Source: Planctomycetota bacterium (lineage in GTDB: Bacteria; Planctomycetota; Phycisphaerae; Phycisphaerales; SM1A02). Taken from it: a DNA stretch of 35,280 nt. The position numbers and the translations under genes were made by a program. The DNA lies in assembly GCA_022562915.1 (NCBI GenBank), contig JADFOJ010000035.1, positions 1-35,280 of the forward strand, written 5' to 3'. The notes beneath the pieces are model-generated. The model saw only the letters and a list, made by a program, of their open reading frames with translations. It was not told the DNA's origin and ran no database searches. How positions within the stretch are numbered: the stretch's first letter is position 1; every line of letters begins with the position of its first letter. Below, in pieces: positions 15,585 through 23,394 of the stretch.

Positions 15585-16421
15585 ATGAACCGGATCAACG
15601 CCATCCTGACCTGGATCAGCGACATCGCGTTGGCGCCCGTGCAGTCGTGGTCGCCCGCGGTCGTCCTGGTCCTGCTGTCGGTCGTTGCGGGGTTCGTCAT
15701 GACGGTCGTGTTCCGCTACAGCTCCGACCAGCAGGGACTCAAACGGGTGGCGAGGCTGACCAAGGCGCAGCTCATGTGCCTGCGGATCTTCAAGGAGGAC
15801 CTGGGGGTGGCGCTGCGGTGCCAGCGGGACATCCTCAAGTCCATCGGGCGTCGCCTGTGGCTCTCGCTGCCGCCGATGGCCGTGCTGATCATTCCGTTCC
15901 TGCTCATTCTCACGCAGTTGTCGCTGCGCTACGAGAAGCGGCCCATCCGGCCGGGCGAGTCGGTGATCCTGGCGGTGGAACTCTCGCCGGACGCGTGGTC
16001 CGACGTCAGCGGTGACGTGTCCATCCAAGTGCCCGCGGGCGTCGTGATCGAGACGCCGCCGCTGCGGGACGCCGGGGAGCACACCGTCTACTGGCGAGTC
16101 GGCCTGCGGGATCCGGTGGCCGGGCAGGTCATCGTCCATGCGGGGTTCTACGCGCTCCAGAAGAGCTTCGTCGGCGTCGATGAGACCGACCGGCTGACCA
16201 CCGTCAGCGCGCGCCGACCAGGCAGCGGGTTCTTCGACCGGCTGCTGTATCCCGGCGAGCCGGGCTTCGCCGATGACTCGCCCGTCATGTCCATCGATAT
16301 CCGTTATCCGGCCAGATCCACGCCGATCTTCGGCGTCGACATCCCCTGGTGGGGCACGTTCTTCATCGTGTCCATGTTGACGGCGATCTGCGTGCGACCG
16401 TTTCTCAAGGTACAGTTCTGA
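15585..16421 (+). CDS. membrane protein resembling the DUF106/EMC3 (Oxa1-superfamily) fold
   Basis: This 278-residue protein has transmembrane segments at about 22-44, 90-112 and 252-272. Between the first two lies a basic, helical, probably cytoplasmic hairpin (RYSSDQQGLKR through ILKSIGRR), the arrangement seen in Oxa1-superfamily insertases such as EMC3/TMCO1 and archaeal DUF106 proteins. Between the second and third segments is an extracytoplasmic domain of about 140 residues that looks like a beta-sandwich (PGESVILAVEL, DVSIQVPAG). This is the last gene of the operon and overlaps the convergent gene by 17 nt. The insertase-like reading rests on topology and partial sequence resemblance only. 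A plain membrane-anchored accessory subunit for the phosphodiesterases is the alternative. Confidence 0.6.
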   Translation: MNRINAILTWISDIALAPVQSWSPAVVLVLLSVVAGFVMTVVFRYSSDQQGLKRVARLTKAQLMCLRIFKEDLGVALRCQRDILKSIGRRLWLSLPPMAVLIIPFLLILTQLSLRYEKRPIRPGESVILAVELSPDAWSDVSGDVSIQVPAGVVIETPPLRDAGEHTVYWRVGLRDPVAGQVIVHAGFYALQKSFVGVDETDRLTTVSARRPGSGFFDRLLYPGEPGFADDSPVMSIDIRYPARSTPIFGVDIPWWGTFFIVSMLTAICVRPFLKVQF

Positions 16422-17529
16422 CCTGAACCCCCCGGGCGGCGAGTTCGCCAAGCACGTGCTCGAGCAGTCCCGGCTCGCAGCCGATCTGCTCAGGAGTGAT
16501 CACGCCCCGGCGAGCGAACCGGCCGGTGGCGATGAGCCGTGCGGTGATCGCGCACGGCAACGCGGTCGTGCGGCTCATGCTCGACGTACCGGACGCCGCG
16601 TCGTACTGATCGATCATCTCCCAGGCCAGCGTGCGGTCCGCAGCTTCGGCGGTGACGCGCAGGACGGTCAGGTCTTCTTCTCCAGGCTCGTACGTCCACT
16701 TCGGGAACAGCAGCGCCGACGTGATCTCCAGCGGCGTCACCGCCACCGTGTGCACGATGATCGGCTCCCGGCTGAACAGGCCGGTCTCCCTGAACACGCG
16801 CATGATGTCCGCGTGGCCGGGCCAGCGGACGGTCTTCTCCTTCATGAACGGGACGTCGAGCGTCCGGATGAGGCTGCGCAACCCATCCGTATTGAACGCC
16901 TCCAGCACGCCGACGCCCTCGAAGGAGATCGGCTCGACCTCGCTCAGTGCATCGCGGACCACGACCCGGCCGTTCTCGACGAGGCGACTTGGCCGGGTGT
17001 ACTCCTCGATGACGTCCGCGGGCGAGAAGGCTGCCTTGTAGTAGAACGGCGGCCGCGGACGTCGAGGGATGCCGCCGACATAGATGTCCAGCCGCCGGCA
17101 CCCTTCGAGCTGCGCGACGGCGTAGCCCGCAAGCATGTTGGTGAGCCCCGGCGCCACCCCGCAATCGACCACCGCGGTCACGCCGCGGGTCTCGGCGAGG
17201 CCGTTGAGTTCCGCGGGGTCCTCGGGCATGAACGAGATGTCGCAGTAATGGCGGCCGGCCTCGATAACGGCCTGGAGCGCCCGCAGGCCGAGAGGGCTGG
17301 GCAGGGCGCCGAGCACGATGTCCGCGTCCGCCACGGTCCGCCGGATCACCGCCGGAAGCGACAGGTCGGCGTGGACCGTCGCGATCCTGCCTTCGGACCG
17401 CGCCGCGGCGGCCGACAGCGCGTCCTCGCTGACGTCGGCAATGGTCACCGTGAACTCGCCGTCGCCGGCCAGGTCCGCGGCGATCACGGACCCGACCATT
17501 CCGGCACCGAGCACGACGGCCTTGGGCAT
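16405..17529 (-). CDS. saccharopine dehydrogenase-like NAD(P)-binding protein
   Basis: This 374-residue protein starts with a Rossmann motif (VLGAGMVGSVIA). It follows the saccharopine dehydrogenase/lysine-6-dehydrogenase pattern: ADIVLGALPSPLG, YCDISF, then CGVAPGLTNMLAG near residue 125-140, and a C-terminal alpha/beta domain with FNTDGLRSL. Family members oxidise or reduce amino-acid adducts at a secondary amine or act on L-lysine. Its ATG directly follows the TAG stop of the tryptophan 2,3-dioxygenase gene with no spacer, so the two are cotranscribed and probably coupled. That context suggests work on an amino acid or aldehyde linked to tryptophan breakdown, but this is inference. The 3' end overlaps the convergent membrane-protein gene by 17 nt. 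Confidence 0.86.
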   Translation of the reverse strand: MPKAVVLGAGMVGSVIAADLAGDGEFTVTIADVSEDALSAAAARSEGRIATVHADLSLPAVIRRTVADADIVLGALPSPLGLRALQAVIEAGRHYCDISFMPEDPAELNGLAETRGVTAVVDCGVAPGLTNMLAGYAVAQLEGCRRLDIYVGGIPRRPRPPFYYKAAFSPADVIEEYTRPSRLVENGRVVVRDALSEVEPISFEGVGVLEAFNTDGLRSLIRTLDVPFMKEKTVRWPGHADIMRVFRETGLFSREPIIVHTVAVTPLEITSALLFPKWTYEPGEEDLTVLRVTAEAADRTLAWEMIDQYDAASGTSSMSRTTALPCAITARLIATGRFARRGVITPEQIGCEPGLLEHVLGELAARGVQVRTVP

Positions 17530-18342
17530 CTACAGGTCCGATCGAATCGCCCACAGGTCCGGAAACAGCGGGCGGAAGAGTGTGTCTCGCAGGTACGCGA
17601 CGCCGGGTGAGCCGCCGGTGCCCTTCCTGGTGCCGATCGTGCGCTCGACCATCTTCACGTGACGGTACCGCCATTCCTGCAGCCCTTCGTCGAAGTCCAC
17701 GAGAAGTTCGCACACCTGCCGGGTGGCGGGATCGGTGTGGTACGCCTTGACCAGGAGTTTCTGAACGGCCGGCCACTCCTGCGGCATCGCGGTGACATCA
17801 CGGCCCAGCGCCTCGTCCGGGACCGCGTAGCCGTTGGCGGCAAGGTACCGGAGAAACGAGTCGTACACCGTCGGCTCGTCGAAGCGCCGCTGCAGCCTGT
17901 CGCGGGCGGCGGGGTTGTCGCCGTGGTGCTCGATCATCGCCTTTTTCTTGTTGCCGCAGATGAACTCGAACTCCCGGAATCCGGCGGACTGGAAACCGCT
18001 GGCGGACTCGAGCCGGTCGCGGAACGACAGGAACGACACGGGCGACATCGTCTCGAGGATGTCGATCTGGGCGACGATCGTCTTGAGGATCGTCAGGATG
18101 CGCTTCAGCGTCGCCGCGGCCTGGGGTCCCTCGTTTGACTCCAGCGACGTGCGGAGCATGTCCAGCTCGTGACACAACTGCTTGAACCACAGCTCGTAGA
18201 CCTGGTGGATGACGATGAAGAGCATCTCGTCGTGCTCCGGCCCGTCCGGCCCGCCGGAGACGCGCTGCTGCAACGACAGCAACTCGTCGATCTTCAGGTA
18301 ACTGGCGTAGGTCAGCGCGGCGGGCGCCTTGGTTCGGTCCAT
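17530..18342 (-). CDS. kynA: tryptophan 2,3-dioxygenase
   Basis: This 270-residue haem enzyme cleaves the indole ring of L-tryptophan to N-formylkynurenine, the first step of the kynurenine pathway. The residues known from the Xanthomonas enzyme are all in place: substrate-binding His46 (FIVIHQVYELW), Arg108 (SFRDRL), the proximal haem ligand His228 (RYRHVKMVERTIG) and the GTGG loop near 241-244. No kynureninase or formamidase is in the window. The next gene on the transcript encodes a saccharopine-dehydrogenase-like protein. ATG 18342 has no Shine-Dalgarno and lies 9 nt behind the -10 box of a good promoter, so the mRNA is likely leaderless or nearly so. Confidence 0.96.
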   Translation of the reverse strand: MDRTKAPAALTYASYLKIDELLSLQQRVSGGPDGPEHDEMLFIVIHQVYELWFKQLCHELDMLRTSLESNEGPQAAATLKRILTILKTIVAQIDILETMSPVSFLSFRDRLESASGFQSAGFREFEFICGNKKKAMIEHHGDNPAARDRLQRRFDEPTVYDSFLRYLAANGYAVPDEALGRDVTAMPQEWPAVQKLLVKAYHTDPATRQVCELLVDFDEGLQEWRYRHVKMVERTIGTRKGTGGSPGVAYLRDTLFRPLFPDLWAIRSDL

Positions 18343-18351
18343 CGCCGCGCG

Positions 18352-18380
18352 AAGCTACCCGTCAGGACAAGGGCGGTCAA
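18352..18380 (-). promoter_or_regulatory. promoter of kynA
   Basis: On the minus strand, TTGACC (18375-18380) and TAGCTT (18352-18357) are exactly 17 nt apart, and the -10 ends 9 nt before ATG 18342. The TGA inside the -35 hexamer is also the stop codon of the upstream gene (18377-18379). Confidence 0.6.
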
Positions 18381-19441
18381 GGCGGTGTGTCCGGGAACGA
18401 CAGGTACCTTCGGACTTCGTCGGTCTTGAAGCCCACGGCCATCGGCCGGATCACGCCCGGCAGCACGCCCACGTCGTAGAGTTCCTTGACGATGCCCCCG
18501 AAACGCAGCCAGTGCGGCGCGTCGAAGCTGTCCAGATCGATCACCAGCAGGCCGCAGCGCGTCAGGGTATCGCGCTTCTTGAGGTTGTCCTCGAGGTCGA
18601 GCTCCTGGAACGTGCGGTTCTCGCGCCGATCCGAGAGCCCCACGATCGCCCAGTTCTCCAGGAATGTCAGGCCCCTGGCATACCCGGGCAGGAACACCAG
18701 CGGCTCGAACGCCCCGGTCGCCAGGTCCACGCGGCCGAAGAACCCCGTGCCGGAGTTGATCAGCCACAGCGTCTCCCTGTGCCATCGCGGCGAGTGCGGC
18801 ATGGAGAGCCCTTCGCAGACGATCTCGTTGGTCTCGATGTCGATCACGACCCCGCCGTCGCGACGGCGGTCACGCCACCCGTCGTTGACGTCCGACCGGC
18901 TCACCGCGGTTGCGTACCGGGGGATGCCGTCACGCAGGGCAAGGCCGTTGAGGTGGCAGCGGTCCTCCGGCGCAAGCTTCGAGATCCACGGCGGCTTCCA
19001 GAGCGGGCGGAAGTTGTGGTCGTCGTCGAGCGTCGCCACGCAGTTGAACAGCGTGTTGGTGAACACCACCCGGCCATCGGCATCGACGACGATGTCGTGG
19101 ATGTCCACGTCACCGGTCACCCGACTTTCGCGCGGCACGTAGACGGCGTCGTAGCCCTGGAACGTCTCGCCGGGGGAGAGTGTGTTGCGGAACCGCCACA
19201 CCTGGTAGAGCGTGCTCACGTGGATCACGCCCGAAGTGGCATGCATGCCCATGATCCGCTCGAGCGTCCGCTCGAACACGCTCAACCGGCCGTTGGCTTG
19301 CAGCCCGAGAAAAAATATCTTGCCCGTCTGATAGGTCGTCAGCACGAGGCTGGCGCGCCGGTCGGCCAGCCAGGAATTGAACATCCTGGAGGTGGTAATC
19401 TCGATCTTCGGCACGGGTGGCGGGGCCTGCGGATCAGCCAT
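18377..19441 (-). CDS. TIGR03032-family (DUF4915) protein
   Basis: This 354-residue protein matches the TIGR03032/DUF4915 family as I remember it. Signature stretches occur in order: LVLTTYQTGK, the paired QANGRLSVFER, GDVDIHDI, FTNTLFNCVATL, WISKLAPEDRCHLNGLA, and AVSRSDVNDGWRDRR. The family is predicted to form a beta-propeller-like fold; its biochemical role is unknown. There is no signal peptide. ATG 19441 lies 9 nt after TATGCT without a Shine-Dalgarno, consistent with leaderless expression. The stop codon is embedded in the kynA promoter 34 nt before kynA, so read-through cotranscription is possible, but a functional link is only guessed. Confidence 0.88.
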   Translation of the reverse strand: MADPQAPPPVPKIEITTSRMFNSWLADRRASLVLTTYQTGKIFFLGLQANGRLSVFERTLERIMGMHATSGVIHVSTLYQVWRFRNTLSPGETFQGYDAVYVPRESRVTGDVDIHDIVVDADGRVVFTNTLFNCVATLDDDHNFRPLWKPPWISKLAPEDRCHLNGLALRDGIPRYATAVSRSDVNDGWRDRRRDGGVVIDIETNEIVCEGLSMPHSPRWHRETLWLINSGTGFFGRVDLATGAFEPLVFLPGYARGLTFLENWAIVGLSDRRENRTFQELDLEDNLKKRDTLTRCGLLVIDLDSFDAPHWLRFGGIVKELYDVGVLPGVIRPMAVGFKTDEVRRYLSFPDTPP

Positions 19442-19450
19442 GGCGGACAG

Positions 19451-19480
19451 AGCATATCGATCAGCGGCTCGCGCCGTCAG
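19451..19480 (-). promoter_or_regulatory. promoter of the TIGR03032-family gene
   Basis: On the minus strand, CTGACG (19475-19480) and TATGCT (19451-19456) are 18 nt apart. The -10 ends 9 nt before ATG 19441. Confidence 0.5.
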
Positions 19481-19514
19481 CCGGCGGTTCTCCGGCGGCT
19501 ATGAGCAAATTCTC

Positions 19515-19543
19515 TTGCTGATGCCCCCGCCGCGTGTTAGGTT
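19515..19543 (+). promoter_or_regulatory. promoter of the FG-GAP gene pair
   Basis: TTGCTG (19515-19520) and TAGGTT (19538-19543) are 17 nt apart. The -10 ends 6 nt before ATG 19550, so the transcript would start on or beside the start codon. Confidence 0.55.
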
Positions 19544-19549
19544 GATTGC

Positions 19550-21460
19550 ATGTCAGGCCAATGTCGGCACGTGTCGCCGAGGGGCACGCGGCCGTACGAA
19601 TCACGACGCACACTGTACCGACGGAGCAGGCGGCTGCTCGTTGGTCTGCTGGCGGGACGATGCCCCGGGCGTCGACCCGACATGGAGCGGGCGGCGCGGG
19701 GGTTCCTGCGCAACCGCACGCGGAGTTACCTCGCCCGGGTGGTCGGCGACCGGCGATTTGCACTGGCGGTGGCCGCGGCGCTCGTGGCCGGCACGTGGAC
19801 CACGGCGGTACCGCCGGTGAACCTCTCGGACGTCGCCGCCGGAACCGGCGGTTTCGTCATCAACGGGATCGATCCGGGCGACGGGTCGGGCCGAAGCGTC
19901 TCCGGTGCCGGAGACGTCAACGGCGACGGACTGGCCGACGCAATCGTCGGGGCAACCTTCGCCGACCCGGGCGGCAACACTTCCGCAGGCAAAAGCTATG
20001 TGGTCTTCGGCAAGGTCGGTACGACGCCGGTAAGCCTCGCGGACGTCGCCGCCGGAACCGGCGGGTTCGTCATCAACGGGATCGATGCAGACGACTTCTC
20101 GGGCTACAGCGTCTCCGGTGCCGGAGACGTCAACGGCGACGGTCTGGCCGATCTCATCGTCGGGGCAAGAACCGCCGACCCGGGCGGCACCGCAGATGCA
20201 GGCGAGAGCTACGTCATCTTCGGCAAGGTCGGTACGACGCCGGTAAGCCTCGCGGACATCGCCGCCGGAACCGGCGGCTTCGTGATCAACGGGATCGATC
20301 CGGACGACCGGTCGGGCTTCAGCGTCTCAGGTGCAGGAGACGTCAACGGCGACGGACTGGCCGATCTCATCGTTGGGGCAGCTTCCGCCGACCCGGGCGG
20401 CAACAGCCAGGCAGGCGAGAGCTACGTGGTCTTCGGCAAGGCCGGTACGACGCCGGTAAGCCTCGCGGACATCGCCGCCGGCACCGGCGGCTTCATCATC
20501 AAGGGGATCGATCCCAACGATTTTTCGGGCTTCAGCGTCTCAGGTGCAGGAGACGTCAACGGCGACGGACTGGCCGATCTCATCGTGGGCGCACCCTACG
20601 CCAGTCCGGGCGGCAACAGCCAGGCAGGCGAGAGCTACGTGGTCTTCGGCAGGCCCGACACGACGCCCGTGAGCCTGTCACTCGTCGCCGCCGGATTCGG
20701 CGGCTTCGTCATCAACGGGATCGATCCCATCGATTTTTCGGGCTTCAGCGTCTCAGGTGCAGGAGACGTCAACGGCGACGGACTGGCCGACATAATCGTG
20801 GGCGCACCCTACGCCAGCCCGGGCGGCAACAGCTATGCAGGCGAGAGCTACGTGGTCTTCGGCAAGGCCGACGGGGCACCGGTAAGCCTCGCAGACGTCG
20901 CCGCCGGAACCGGCGGGTTCGTTATCAACGGGATCGATACGGATGACTATTCGGGCTTCAGCGTCTCGGGCGCCGGAGACGTCAACGGCGACGAACTGGA
21001 CGACACGATCGTGGGGGCATCCGAAGCCGACCCGGGCGGCAACAACACCGCAGGCGAGAGTTACGTGGTCTTCGGCAAGACCGATACGACCGCGGTCAGC
21101 CTCGCGGACATCGCCGCCGGAACCGGCGGCTTCGTCATCAACGGGATCGATCCGGACGACCGGTCGGGCTTCAGCGTCTCCTACGCAGGAGACATCAACG
21201 GCGACGGACTGGCCGACACACTCGTGGGGGCATTCCGAGCCGACCCGGGCGGCAACAGTGTCGCAGGCGAGAGCTACGTGATCTTCGGGCATGTGTCGTG
21301 CCCCTGGGACTGCGGCAACGGTGACGGCACCGTCGGCATCGTCGACTTCCTCGCGCTGCTCGGCGACTGGGGCGGCCCGTGCGCATGCGATTTCGACGGC
21401 GGCGGTATCGGCATCACGGACTTTCTGGAGTTGCTGGCGCACTGGGGAGTGTGTCCGTGA
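19550..21460 (+). CDS. secreted seven-bladed FG-GAP propeller protein with dockerin-like C-terminus, copy 1
   Basis: This 636-residue protein has a basic N-terminal region of about 70 residues and one hydrophobic stretch (about 67-82). Seven repeats of about 71 residues follow, each with TGGFVINGID, then SVSGAGDVNGDG and YVVFGK. The repeats are integrin-alpha-type FG-GAP units, whose DVNGDGLAD loops bind calcium; seven make one closed propeller. The C-terminus (CPWDCGNGDGT through ITDFLELLAHWG) is a dockerin-like double motif common in Phycisphaerae and probably an anchoring signal. The paralogue is similar from the YESRRTLYRRSRR stretch onward, so the start must lie upstream of the Met at 19682. 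ATG 19550, beside the promoter, is chosen. A surface or matrix-binding role is inferred. Confidence 0.85.
   Translation: MSGQCRHVSPRGTRPYESRRTLYRRSRRLLVGLLAGRCPGRRPDMERAARGFLRNRTRSYLARVVGDRRFALAVAAALVAGTWTTAVPPVNLSDVAAGTGGFVINGIDPGDGSGRSVSGAGDVNGDGLADAIVGATFADPGGNTSAGKSYVVFGKVGTTPVSLADVAAGTGGFVINGIDADDFSGYSVSGAGDVNGDGLADLIVGARTADPGGTADAGESYVIFGKVGTTPVSLADIAAGTGGFVINGIDPDDRSGFSVSGAGDVNGDGLADLIVGAASADPGGNSQAGESYVVFGKAGTTPVSLADIAAGTGGFIIKGIDPNDFSGFSVSGAGDVNGDGLADLIVGAPYASPGGNSQAGESYVVFGRPDTTPVSLSLVAAGFGGFVINGIDPIDFSGFSVSGAGDVNGDGLADIIVGAPYASPGGNSYAGESYVVFGKADGAPVSLADVAAGTGGFVINGIDTDDYSGFSVSGAGDVNGDELDDTIVGASEADPGGNNTAGESYVVFGKTDTTAVSLADIAAGTGGFVINGIDPDDRSGFSVSYAGDINGDGLADTLVGAFRADPGGNSVAGESYVIFGHVSCPWDCGNGDGTVGIVDFLALLGDWGGPCACDFDGGGIGITDFLELLAHWGVCP
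19829..21290 (+). repeat. seven in-frame repeats of about 213 nt (copy 1)
   Basis: The unit recurs at intervals of about 212-215 nt, each copy containing a GGAGACGTCAACGGCGACG-like core with few changes; in the sixth and seventh the core differs slightly. The phase is constant and the units encode propeller blades, so this is a coding repeat. Confidence 0.9.
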
Positions 21461-23367
21461 CCGGCAGGTCGATCACGAACCGCGCCCGGTCGTATGAATC
21501 GCGGCGCACACTGTACCGCCGGAGCCGACGGCTCGTCGTGGGTCTCCTGTCGGCACGATGGCCCGGGCGCCGGCCCGCACTGGAGCGGGCGGCGCGGGGA
21601 TTCCTGCGAGATCGGCCGCGGAGTTATCTCGCGCGGGTGGTGGGCGACCACAGGTTTGCGCTTGCCACGGCCGCGGCGCTCGTGGCCGGTACGGCGACCA
21701 CGACCGTGAGCGCCCTGCCGCCGGTGAACCTTTCGGATGTCGCCGCCGGAACCGGTGGTTTCGTCATGAACGGGATCGATCCCGACGACCATTCGGGCTT
21801 CAGCGTCTCCGGTGCAGGAGACGTCAACGGTGACGGTCTGGCCGATCTCATCATGGGCGCATACCAGATCGACCAGTACGGCAAGAATCAGGCACACGGG
21901 AGCTATGTGGTCTTCGGCAAGGCCGACACCGCGTCCGTGAGCCTCGCGGACGTCGTCGCCGGAACCGGCGGCTTCGTCATCAACGGAATCGATCCGTCGG
22001 ACTTGGCGGGCCGGAGCGTCTCCGGCGCCGGAGACGTCAACGGCGACGGCCTCGCCGATCTCATCATCGGGGCGCCCGACTCCAACCCGGACGGCTTCCA
22101 GCCCGCAGGCAAGAGCTACGTCGTCTTCGGCAAGACCGACACGACGCCCGTGAACCTCTCGGACATCGCAGCCGGAACCGGCGGCTTCGTCATCAACGGG
22201 ATCGACCTGGTCGACGATTCGGGTTTCAGCGTCTCGGGTGCCGGAGACGTCAACGGCGACGGCCTGGCTGATCTCATTGTCGGGGCATTCGCCGCCGACC
22301 CCGGCGGCGTGAACCAGGCAGGCGAGAGCTACGTGGTCTTCGGCAAGGCCGACACCTCGCCCGTCGACCTCGCGGACGTCGCCGCCGGAACCGGTGGGTT
22401 CGTCATCAACGGGATCGATCCTTTCGACTCCGCGGGCTTCAGCGTCGCCGGTGCCGGAGACGTCAACGGCGACGGCCTCGCCGACGTAATCGTCGGGGCA
22501 CCATTCGCCGACCCGGGCGGCGTGAGCTCGGCAGGCGAGAGCTACGTGGTCTTTGGCAAGGCCGACACGACGCCCGTCGACCTGGCGATCGTCGCCGCCG
22601 GAACCGGCGGCTTCGTCATCAACGGGATCGATCCGAACGACTCATCGGGCTGGAGTGTCTCCGGTGCCGGAGACGTCAACGGCGACGGCCTGGCCGACGT
22701 CATCGTCGGGGCATTCCTCGCCGACCCGGGCGGCAACAGCTACGCAGGCGAGAGCTACGTGGTTTTCGGTAAGGTCGACACGGCGCCGGTGAGCCTGTCG
22801 GGCGTCGCCGCCGGAACCGGCGGCTTCGTCATCAACGGGATCGATCCATTCGACTTCTCCGGTGCCAGCGTCTCCGGTGCCGGAGACGTCAACGGCGACG
22901 GCCTCGCCGATACAATCGTGGGGGCATTCGGGCCCGACCCGGGCGGCGACAGCTACGCGGGCGAGAGCTACGTGGTCTTCGGCAAGGCGGACACGGCGTC
23001 CGTGAGCCTCGCGGACGTCGTCGCCGGAACCGGTGGCTTCGTCATCAACGGGATCGATGCGTACGACTACGCGGGCACCAGCGTCTCCGGTGCCGGCGAC
23101 GTCAACGGCGACGGCGTGGCCGATCTCATTGTCGGGGCATACGGCGCCGACCCGGGCGGCATCCTCAACGCAGGCGAGAGCTACGTGATCTTCGGGCAGG
23201 CGTCGTGCCCCTGGGACTGCGCCGACGGTGACGGCATTGTCGGCATTGTCGACTTCCTGGCACTGCTCGCCGAATGGGGCGGCCCGGGGGACTGCGATCT
23301 GGACGGCGGCGGTATCGGCATCACGGACTTTCTGGAGCTTCTGGGGCACTGGGGAACGTGTCCGTGA
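21457..23367 (+). CDS. secreted seven-bladed FG-GAP propeller protein with dockerin-like C-terminus, copy 2
   Basis: This is a tandem paralogue of the previous gene. From GTG 21457 it is also exactly 636 residues, and GTGA overlaps the upstream stop, so the two are translationally coupled. The order is the same: basic N-terminal region (YESRRTLYRRSRR, ERAARGFLRDR), hydrophobic stretch, seven FG-GAP blades each with a GDVNGDG calcium loop, and the CPWDC dockerin-like tail (ITDFLELLGHWG). The blades differ mainly in the short loop after GID (for example PDDHSGF, PSDLAGR, AYDYAGT), which is the exposed and variable part of the propeller. GTG 21451 is an alternative start. Copies 1 and 2 may form a pair on the cell surface, but the ligand is unknown. 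Confidence 0.85.
   Translation: MTGRSITNRARSYESRRTLYRRSRRLVVGLLSARWPGRRPALERAARGFLRDRPRSYLARVVGDHRFALATAAALVAGTATTTVSALPPVNLSDVAAGTGGFVMNGIDPDDHSGFSVSGAGDVNGDGLADLIMGAYQIDQYGKNQAHGSYVVFGKADTASVSLADVVAGTGGFVINGIDPSDLAGRSVSGAGDVNGDGLADLIIGAPDSNPDGFQPAGKSYVVFGKTDTTPVNLSDIAAGTGGFVINGIDLVDDSGFSVSGAGDVNGDGLADLIVGAFAADPGGVNQAGESYVVFGKADTSPVDLADVAAGTGGFVINGIDPFDSAGFSVAGAGDVNGDGLADVIVGAPFADPGGVSSAGESYVVFGKADTTPVDLAIVAAGTGGFVINGIDPNDSSGWSVSGAGDVNGDGLADVIVGAFLADPGGNSYAGESYVVFGKVDTAPVSLSGVAAGTGGFVINGIDPFDFSGASVSGAGDVNGDGLADTIVGAFGPDPGGDSYAGESYVVFGKADTASVSLADVVAGTGGFVINGIDAYDYAGTSVSGAGDVNGDGVADLIVGAYGADPGGILNAGESYVIFGQASCPWDCADGDGIVGIVDFLALLAEWGGPGDCDLDGGGIGITDFLELLGHWGTCP
21737..23200 (+). repeat. seven in-frame repeats of about 213 nt (copy 2)
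   Basis: A second array of the same unit, starting near 21737, 21949, 22162, 22378, 22590, 22803 and 23017. Similarity at the DNA level between the two arrays is high over the GGAGACGTCAACGGCGACGG core, which allows recombination or gene conversion between them. Confidence 0.88.
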
Positions 23368-23394
23368 CCGTGACCGACCGGTACGTCCAGGCGT

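Noticed and set aside
19546..20946. Long Arg-rich reading frame (466 codons) overlapping the first FG-GAP gene
   Set aside because: It is a shadow of the repeat in another frame: composition is almost wholly Arg, Gly and Gln, with no domain. The FG-GAP frame has clear conserved motifs.
19829..23200. CRISPR-like regularly spaced repeats
   Set aside because: The unit of about 213 nt is in frame, has no spacer-like unique sequence of 30-40 nt, and codes for propeller blades; no cas genes are present.
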